From contig JADGNT010000100.1 in the NCBI GenBank assembly GCA_017883345.1, positions 1 to 10,383 of the forward strand: a DNA stretch of 10,383 bases. Direction: 5' to 3'. Below the pieces are notes generated by a model. The model was not told the DNA's origin. It worked only from the letters and a program-made list of their open reading frames with translations, and did not search any database. The translations under genes and the position numbers were made by a program. Below, piece after piece: positions 5,956 through 10,383 of the stretch; the stretch's first letter is position 1; the number at the start of each line of letters is the position of its first letter. Source of the stretch: Candidatus Solibacter sp. (GTDB lineage: Bacteria > Acidobacteriota > Terriglobia > Bryobacterales > Bryobacteraceae).

Positions 5956-7881
5956 CTATCGTTGCGACGCTGCCCGGGCCTTGACGAACGAAGACAAGGC
6001 GAGCAGCGGGAAATAATCCTTGTAGAGATGGTAGTTCAGGTAGAAAACTCGCGGGAAACCGGTCCCGGTGGCGAGGTCCTCGTCCCAGCTTCCGTCGTCG
6101 CGCTGGGTTTCGAGCAGGTATTCGATACCGTGCTGCACGCTGAGGCTGGCCGGATCGCCGCCCGCGATCAGCCCCAGAATGGCCCACGCGGTTTGCGATG
6201 GCGTGCTAGGCCCGGCGGTGAAGATGCCTTTGTCGTAGCTCTGGCAGCTTTCGCCCCAACCGCCGTCGGCGTTCTGAATGGAGCGCAGCCACTCGCCGGC
6301 GCGCAGGATGTGGGCCTCGCGATCGTTCTCGCCGGCCGCGGCGAGTCCACGGAGCGCGAAGCAGGTGCCGTAAATGTAGGCCACGCCCCAACGGCCGTAC
6401 CAACTGCCGTCGGCCTCCTGGCGCTTGACCAGCCAGTCCATGCCGCGCCGCACGGCCTTCTGGCTGCCGTCCAACCCGTGGGCCGCCAGGGCTTCCAGCA
6501 CGCGGCCGGTAATGTCGGCGCAGGTCGGGTCGAGCATGGCGTGGTGATCGGAAAACGGCACCTGGCTGAGGAATTCCCAATTGTTGTCGGCGTCGAACGC
6601 GGCCCAACCGCCGTCTTTCGATTGCATGGCCAGCAGCCAGGCGAGACCGCGCTTCGACGCCGACTGCTGCGCCCCGGGATTGGAGGCGCGGACTTGGCTG
6701 AGCGACAGCATGACCATCGCGGTATCGTCGATATCCGGATAGAATTCGTTGGAGTACTCGAAGGCCCACCCGGAAGGCTCGGTATTGGGACGCTTGACGC
6801 TCCAATCGCCCTTGCGCCGGATTTCCTTGTGGAGCAGCCAGTCCGCCGCCGGGGTGAGCGACTCGTGATCGGGATCGGCCAGCGCCAGGGCGTAAGCCCC
6901 GATCGCCGTATCCCACACGGGCGAGAAGCACGGCTGGAAGAAGAAGCGGTCGCCGTCATCCACCATCAGGTTGTTGAAGTGGCGCAGCGCGTCGACCCGC
7001 AGGGGGTCGTCCTTGGCGAAACCCAGGACATCCAGCGCCATCACGGAATACATCATGGGCGGATAGATGGCGCCCAGCCCGTCGGAGTGGTGGAGGCGCT
7101 CCACCATCCAATTCTTGGCCTTCTCCACGGCGCGGCGGCGGACGGCTTGGCTGCCGCTACGCTCCCACCACTTGAGCAGCTTGTCGACGCCGAGGAAGAA
7201 ATTGTGCCAGGTGAAGAGCGAGGGGTCGTGGTGAAAGGCGGGGCTGACTCCGGGCAGCCAGAGTTCATCCAGCGTGAAGCCGGCCGGGATGGGAGCCCGC
7301 GGATTGGCGGCGTGCACGATCGCTAGCGACACCACGATGGCGCGCGTCCATGCCGACATCTGGTAGAGCAGGTCGAAGGGCAGGAGCGCGACTTCGGGTG
7401 GAATGCTGGGGCAATATTCCCGCGGATAGAGGTCGAAGAGGCTCAGGTTGACCTTGACGTAGCTGTTGGCCGCCTGGATGCCGCCGAGTTCCAGGATGCG
7501 CTGGCGCAGGAGTTGCATGGGCTCGCCGTCGATGGAGACGCCGGCCAGTTTCAGCGCGACATAGGCCTTGACCGAGGCGCTGACTTCGGCGGGGCCGCCC
7601 GAGTAGATATTGAAGCCGCCGTCGGGCAGTTGACGCTCCAGAATGGAGACCACGGCCTTATCGACGAGCGGGCGCGTTTCGGGCGCCCACTTGCCGTCGA
7701 CGGGCGGGTAGAGCCAGAGCTGAAACAGGATGTAATCGGATTCGAGGGTGGTGTCGGCAGTGAGTTCCGCGCACCAGTGGCCGTCGCGTTCCTGGAGGCA
7801 AGTCAGGTAGTCCGACGCCTTGCGGCAGCCGCGCGCGGCCGCGTGCTCTAGCGTGTACCCGACTTTGGAAGGCGCGCTCAT
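5956..7881 (-). CDS. shc: Squalene-hopene cyclase
   Basis: This 641-aa prokaryotic triterpene cyclase (hpnF) cyclises squalene to hopene/hopanol at the membrane, the committed step of hopanoid synthesis. The catalytic acid motif DIDDTA is at 383-388, with Asp385 equivalent to the proton-donating aspartate of known cyclases. QW repeats are visible as QSKDGGWAAF (420-429), QEADGSW (488-494), QNADGGWGES (536-545) and QRDDGSW (593-599). The C-terminal GTGFPRVFYLNYHLYKDYFP segment is characteristic of this family, and the length is typical. The ATG at 7881 overlaps the ispH stop (ATGA), so the proteins are probably translationally coupled. An open frame upstream to 8058 is only ispH read out of frame. 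The protein shows no signal peptide, consistent with the monotopic membrane association of the family. Confidence 0.97.
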   Translation of the reverse strand: MSAPSKVGYTLEHAAARGCRKASDYLTCLQERDGHWCAELTADTTLESDYILFQLWLYPPVDGKWAPETRPLVDKAVVSILERQLPDGGFNIYSGGPAEVSASVKAYVALKLAGVSIDGEPMQLLRQRILELGGIQAANSYVKVNLSLFDLYPREYCPSIPPEVALLPFDLLYQMSAWTRAIVVSLAIVHAANPRAPIPAGFTLDELWLPGVSPAFHHDPSLFTWHNFFLGVDKLLKWWERSGSQAVRRRAVEKAKNWMVERLHHSDGLGAIYPPMMYSVMALDVLGFAKDDPLRVDALRHFNNLMVDDGDRFFFQPCFSPVWDTAIGAYALALADPDHESLTPAADWLLHKEIRRKGDWSVKRPNTEPSGWAFEYSNEFYPDIDDTAMVMLSLSQVRASNPGAQQSASKRGLAWLLAMQSKDGGWAAFDADNNWEFLSQVPFSDHHAMLDPTCADITGRVLEALAAHGLDGSQKAVRRGMDWLVKRQEADGSWYGRWGVAYIYGTCFALRGLAAAGENDREAHILRAGEWLRSIQNADGGWGESCQSYDKGIFTAGPSTPSQTAWAILGLIAGGDPASLSVQHGIEYLLETQRDDGSWDEDLATGTGFPRVFYLNYHLYKDYFPLLALSSFVKARAASQR

Positions 7882-8849
7882 TGGATCGAGACAGTCAACT
7901 CCGCGGGCAGAGAGAACCGCACATCTTCGTCCACCAGTTCGATCTCTTCCAGTTGGTGGAACCCGCGTTCGCGCAGAAACTCGATGAGTTCCCGCACCAG
8001 GTGCTCCGGGGCCGATGCGCCGGCGGTAACCCCGACGTTTTTCACGCCATCGAGCCAAGCCGGATCCACGTCGCGGCGATCGTTCACCAGGTGGGAATTC
8101 ACGCCAAAATTGTCGCCCACCTCCACCAGGCGCTTGGAGTTGGAACTGTTCTCCGAACCCACCACCAGGAGCAGGTCCACATTTGCGGAGACAGCCTTCA
8201 CCGCCATCTGGCGATTTTCCGTGGCGTAGCAGATGTCCTGGGATTGCGGCCCGGCGATCAGGGGAAAGCGTTCCTTGAGGCGGTTGACGAGATGGGTGGT
8301 CTCATCCAGGGAGAGGGTGGTCTGGGTCAGGTAGCGGACGCGCGTAGGGTCGGGGACGTCGAGGCTGTCCACGTCCTCCAAGGTCTCCACCAGGTAGCTG
8401 CGGTCGGGCACTTCGCCCAGGGTGCCGATCACTTCATCGTGATCCCTGTGCCCGATGAGCACGATGCTGAAGCCGTCGCGGGCGAAACGCACGGCTTCCA
8501 GATGCACCTTGGTCACCAGCGGACAAGTGGCGTCGATCACGTCCAGACGGCGTTCCTTGGCCTGGCGGCGCACCGCTGGCGAGACACCGTGCGCGCTGAA
8601 AATGGCGCGAGCGCCCGGCGGGACTTCGTCCAGCTCCTCGACAAACACCGCGCCGGCCGCGCGCAACTCCTCTACGACGTGCTTGTTGTGCACGATTTCC
8701 TTGCGGACGTAGACCGGCGGACCGTAGAGGTCGAGAGCGATCTTGACCACATCGATAGCCCTGACGACACCGGCGCAAAAGCCACGGGGCTTGAGCAAAA
8801 AGATCTTCTTGTCCGCGCCGTGATTAGGTGCGAAAGGCTTAAGAGACAT
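7878..8849 (-). CDS. ispH: IspH (LytB), HMBPP reductase
   Basis: IspH is the [4Fe-4S] enzyme that reduces (E)-4-hydroxy-3-methylbut-2-enyl diphosphate to IPP and DMAPP, the last step of the MEP isoprenoid pathway. This copy has 323 aa. All three cluster cysteines are present: Cys25 (RGFCAGV), Cys109 (DATCPLV) and Cys207 (DICYATENRQ). Substrate-binding residues are visible as His54 (IVHNKHVV), His87 (SAHGVS), His134 and Glu139 (GHRDHDEVIGT) and the diphosphate loop GSENSSNS (231-238). The ATG at 8849 places the first cysteine at the normal distance from the N-terminus. It is the first gene of the minus-strand run, with an extended -10 element 18 bases upstream. It overlaps shc by four bases, so isoprenoid precursor supply is directly tied to hopanoid synthesis. 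No strong ribosome-binding site is visible. Confidence 0.97.
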   Translation of the reverse strand: MSLKPFAPNHGADKKIFLLKPRGFCAGVVRAIDVVKIALDLYGPPVYVRKEIVHNKHVVEELRAAGAVFVEELDEVPPGARAIFSAHGVSPAVRRQAKERRLDVIDATCPLVTKVHLEAVRFARDGFSIVLIGHRDHDEVIGTLGEVPDRSYLVETLEDVDSLDVPDPTRVRYLTQTTLSLDETTHLVNRLKERFPLIAGPQSQDICYATENRQMAVKAVSANVDLLLVVGSENSSNSKRLVEVGDNFGVNSHLVNDRRDVDPAWLDGVKNVGVTAGASAPEHLVRELIEFLRERGFHQLEEIELVDEDVRFSLPAELTVSIQ

Positions 8850-8866
8850 AGAGGCAATTGGGACTA

Positions 8867-8875
8867 ATTATAACA
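8867..8875 (-). promoter_or_regulatory. Extended -10 promoter for the ispH-hopanoid operon
   Basis: On the minus strand this reads TGTTATAAT, a perfect TGnTATAAT extended -10 box. No good -35 hexamer is found at 16-18 bases, which is common for extended -10 promoters. The predicted start near 8860 would give only about an 11-base leader before the ispH ATG. It stands out as an AT-rich island in GC-rich sequence. Confidence 0.55.
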
Positions 8876-8920
8876 GGTGCATGACGGCGGCGGCTGGCGA
8901 AAGAGCGCCAGGGGATTCCC

Positions 8921-8992
8921 GGGGACTGACACGCCTGACATGAATTTCTGGCTGACTTTGCCGGAAATTCGCTGTCAGGCCTGTCTGTCCCC
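8921..8992. repeat. Long imperfect inverted repeat in the ispH-ogt divergent region
   Basis: The left arm 8921-8948 (begins GGGGACTGACACGCCTGACA) pairs with the right arm 8964-8992 (ends GTCAGGCCTGTCTGTCCCC) with about three mismatches and a one-base gap. Between them is a 15-base centre that can itself pair GGC/GCC. TTTT follows the right arm on the plus strand, which makes it look terminator-like, but no plus-strand gene precedes it. It lies upstream of the ispH promoter and 37 bases before ogt. It is more likely a dispersed palindromic element than a terminator. Confidence 0.7.
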
Positions 8993-9028
8993 TTTTGGCC
9001 GGCTTTCCGCCTATGACAGACTGAGTGC

Positions 9029-9511
9029 ATGCTCGAGTGTACCGAGACTACAGTAGTAGATGGATTGACCCTGCGCCTGGTTTCAAGCGATTCGGGGCTG
9101 CGCGCCATCGATTTCGACCTTTCGCGTCCGCCGCGGGGCAGCCGCCCTGGGGCTCACCCGATCTTGAGCGAAGCGGCGCGCCAGTTGCGGGCCTACTTCG
9201 CCGGGCAGTTGCGGCGGTTTGACCTGCCGCTCGATATGCAGGGCACCGATTTCCAACTCCGCGTGTGGCGCGAACTGGAGCGCATCCCGTACGGGGAGAC
9301 GCGGAGCTACCGCCAGATCGCGGCGGCGATTGGCGCACCGCGGGCGGTGCGCGCGGTGGGCGCCGCCAACGGGGCCAACCCGATCCCCATCGTGGTGCCT
9401 TGCCATCGGGTGATCGGCGCCAGTGGGAAATTAGTCGGCTACGGCGGCGGAGTGCCGCTCAAGCAGCGGCTGCTGGAATTGGAGGGCGCGCGGGCGCTGC
9501 CGCTGGGGTAG
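9029..9511 (+). CDS. ogt: Methylated-DNA--protein-cysteine methyltransferase (Ogt/MGMT)
   Basis: This 160-aa suicide repair protein transfers alkyl groups from O6-alkylguanine to its own cysteine. The active-site motif is VVPCHRV with acceptor Cys125. The preceding FQLRVWRELERIPYGETRSYRQIA (75-98) and RAVRAVGAANGANP (105-118) are the helix-turn-helix DNA-binding segment and arginine-finger region of the family. GKLVGYGGG follows the active site as expected. The length fits the stand-alone Ogt type without an Ada regulatory domain. The ATG at 9029 is the first in frame and gives a normal N-terminal domain, but no clear ribosome-binding site is seen. It is divergent from ispH and convergent with the toxin-like gene at 9582. 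Its last six codons plus two bases of the stop (9491-9510) are exactly repeated at 10225-10244. Confidence 0.95.
   Translation: MLECTETTVVDGLTLRLVSSDSGLRAIDFDLSRPPRGSRPGAHPILSEAARQLRAYFAGQLRRFDLPLDMQGTDFQLRVWRELERIPYGETRSYRQIAAAIGAPRAVRAVGAANGANPIPIVVPCHRVIGASGKLVGYGGGVPLKQRLLELEGARALPLG
9491..9510. repeat. Left copy of 20-base direct repeat (ogt 3' end)
   Basis: The sequence CGGGCGCTGCCGCTGGGGTA forms the last ogt codons (Arg155 to Gly160 and the first two bases of TAG). It recurs exactly at 10225-10244. After one mismatch the next three bases (TGA) also match. The two copies bracket the DUF433/DUF5615 pair. Confidence 0.9.
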
Positions 9512-9581
9512 TGAAGGGGGGCGGGGAGCAGACTGAGGTTGCCCGCGGGCTGGCGTAGGTCCGGTGCAGCAAAGACGAAGG

Positions 9582-9944
9582 TCAGATCGGCAACAGTCGA
9601 ATGCGATGGCGGGCAGGATCCACGGTAACGAGGGCGCCCTTTTCCAGGTCAGGTTGAGCCTTCCGAATTGCGCGGAGAACAACTTCGCCGATGGCAGACG
9701 GCAACACGTCCTGGGACCGGACTTGAATGACACTTGGTCCGGTCCTTCTCTGGGCCGCGAGGAGCATCCCGAAATCCAGATCGTGCGTAAATACGATGTA
9801 GCCGTTCGCGACGGCAAATTCCATAATCTCGGTGTCTGGCGCCGACGCGTGTCCAACTGTTGACCAGTGAACTGCTGCGAACCCGAAGTTGGCCAGGAAT
9901 GAAACCCAGAGCGGGCTCAAGTTCATATCGATCAGGAACTTCAT
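9582..9944 (-). CDS. DUF5615 PIN-like protein (putative toxin)
   Basis: This 120-aa protein matches the DUF5615 PIN-like family, small Mut7-C/PIN-related proteins usually encoded after a DUF433 gene and thought to act as toxin nucleases. The opening MKFLIDMNLSPLW supplies the first acidic residue (Asp6). DTEIMEFAVANG (37-48) and FTHDLDFG (52-59; Asp55 and Asp57) supply the other conserved acids, followed by the SVIQVRSQDV segment typical of the family. The ATG at 9944 overlaps the stop of the DUF433 gene by ATGA, so the pair is translationally coupled, antitoxin first. The frame extends upstream to 9983 but only through DUF433 sequence. It converges with ogt. Nuclease activity is a family-level prediction, not shown here. 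Confidence 0.87.
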   Translation of the reverse strand: MKFLIDMNLSPLWVSFLANFGFAAVHWSTVGHASAPDTEIMEFAVANGYIVFTHDLDFGMLLAAQRRTGPSVIQVRSQDVLPSAIGEVVLRAIRKAQPDLEKGALVTVDPARHRIRLLPI

Positions 9945-10171
9945 GCAGCCGGCAGCGGCACCTCGATCTCTTCGACTCGCCATGCGGCATACGCCAGAGC
10001 CTGGCGGATGTCCTCTTCCTCAAGATATGGATAAGCGGCGAGAATGTCGTTGAAAGAGTGGCCTGCAGCGACCAACCCGACCACAGTACCGACAGTTACG
10101 CGGATCCCGCGCACGCAGGGTTTGCCTCCCATGACACTCGGGTTTCGTGTGATGCGGTCGAGGTGCGCCAT
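9941..10171 (-). CDS. DUF433 protein (putative antitoxin)
   Basis: This small 76-aa DUF433-family protein has the signature RITRNPSVMGGKPCVRGIRVTV (6-27), followed by the VVGLVAAGHSFNDILAAYPYLEEEDIRQALAYAAW helical segment, a helix-turn-helix-like fold seen in VapB-type antitoxins. Such proteins are regularly paired with DUF5615 proteins, as here (ATGA overlap). The start at 10171 (MAHLDRITRNP) gives the normal family length and has GGAG nine bases upstream. An alternative ATG at 10186 would add five residues. The longer open frame to 10318 runs through the repeat and intergenic sequence and is unlikely to be translated. By family analogy it should neutralise the partner and may repress its own promoter. 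Confidence 0.87.
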   Translation of the reverse strand: MAHLDRITRNPSVMGGKPCVRGIRVTVGTVVGLVAAGHSFNDILAAYPYLEEEDIRQALAYAAWRVEEIEVPLPAA

Positions 10172-10224
10172 AGAATCTGACTCCATTGTAGACAGGAAAT
10201 GCTCCCGGCGGTGTGGTTCGGTAT

Positions 10225-10244
10225 CGGGCGCTGCCGCTGGGGTA
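10225..10244. repeat. Right copy of 20-base direct repeat
   Basis: This is an exact copy of 9491-9510, the end of ogt, placed 54 bases upstream of the DUF433 start codon. Here the sequence continues TAC TGA instead of ending in TAG. No trace of the preceding ogt sequence accompanies it. Confidence 0.9.
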
Positions 10245-10281
10245 CTGAGTTGCCGCAGTCGGGTCGGCGGTTCGGCGTTTT

Positions 10282-10383
10282 TCAGGAGCATCCGAGCGAA
10301 AAGCGCAGGGCTGAGCAAACCTCCTGCATCCGGTCTGCGCCCAGGTTGGCGACGCGGCGTCCCAATCGCGCCTGGGCCACGGT
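10282..10383 (-). CDS. C-terminal end of a probable MazF/PemK-type toxin (partial)
   Basis: Reading in from the right edge on the minus strand gives 33 residues before a TGA at 10284-10282. They include RLGRRVANLGADRMQEV and end CSALRFSLGCS. The pattern R-L-G-R-R-x-x-x-L-x-x-x-x-M-x-E-V-x-x-A-L-x-x-x-L-G is the usual C-terminal helix of MazF/PemK-family mRNA interferases, where it packs against the beta-barrel. The rest of the gene, and any antitoxin gene, would lie beyond 10383. The call rests on this short tail alone and could be wrong. Confidence 0.55.
   Translation of the reverse strand, partial: TVAQARLGRRVANLGADRMQEVCSALRFSLGCS

Noticed and set aside
5590..7326. Long plus-strand open frame (578 codons) opposite shc and hpnA
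   Set aside because: It is a GC-driven antisense shadow: it crosses the well-conserved shc and hpnA genes and the repeat between them, and its translation has no recognisable domain.
7882..8058. N-terminal extension of squalene-hopene cyclase by 59 residues
   Set aside because: It is the ispH coding region read in another frame; the ATGA overlap start at 7881 fits the family.
8921..8996. Hairpin plus TTTT as a rho-independent terminator on the plus strand
   Set aside because: No plus-strand gene lies upstream for it to terminate, and the stem is long and imperfect like a dispersed repeat.
8995..9017. Possible ogt promoter (TTGGCC ... TATGAC)
   Set aside because: The spacing between the boxes is only 11 bases, too short for a functional sigma-70-type promoter.
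10185..10190. TACAAT on the minus strand as a -10 box for the DUF433/DUF5615 pair
   Set aside because: No -35 match lies at suitable distance, and the predicted start would leave out the apparent ribosome-binding site, so it is not supported.

Overview
The window is GC-rich, densely coded bacterial chromosome. It is dominated by a right-to-left (minus-strand) hopanoid biosynthesis operon. The gene set, the palindromic intergenic repeats and the general protein character suggest an acidobacterium, perhaps a Solibacter/Bryobacter relative. That assignment is an inference from gene content, because no rRNA or other phylogenetic marker is present.

Hopanoid operon (1-8849, all minus strand, listed in transcription order): ispH (last step of the MEP isoprenoid pathway), shc (squalene-hopene cyclase), hpnA (NAD-dependent epimerase/dehydratase-like SDR), hpnG (nucleosidase of side-chain assembly), two different zinc-dependent medium-chain dehydrogenases (MDR-2, then MDR-1), hpnC and hpnD (the paired squalene-synthase-like enzymes). 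hpnD is cut by the left edge, close to its C-terminus. Junctions are very tight: ispH/shc overlap by ATGA, MDR-2/MDR-1 and MDR-1/hpnC abut with no gap, and hpnC/hpnD share one base. Together the genes cover isoprenoid precursor supply, squalene formation (HpnD then HpnC; the reductase HpnE is not in view), cyclisation to hopene, and processing of the adenosyl-derived C35 side chain (HpnG). hpnH, which would attach the adenosyl group, is also not in the window. The two dehydrogenases are not standard named hpn genes. They are the most interesting part of the operon, as candidates for the poorly defined redox steps that convert ribosylhopane to bacteriohopanetetrol-type lipids.

The only sizeable gaps inside the operon (4650-4797 and 5794-5955) are filled with nested palindromes that share an 11-base core, so they look like dispersed structured repeats. 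A third, unrelated-looking inverted repeat (8921-8992) lies in the divergent region between ispH and the plus-strand gene ogt. A good extended -10 promoter (8867-8875) reads into ispH.

Right flank (9029-10383): ogt/MGMT (plus strand) repairs alkylated guanine. It converges with a minus-strand toxin-antitoxin-like pair, a DUF433 protein and a DUF5615 PIN-like protein. A perfect 20-base direct repeat brackets this pair, and its left copy is the last codons of ogt. At the right edge is the C-terminal tail of what looks like a MazF/PemK-type toxin, which would make this flank a small toxin-antitoxin cluster. No gene-free stretch exceeds 300 bases. No tRNA, rRNA, CRISPR array or transposase was seen.
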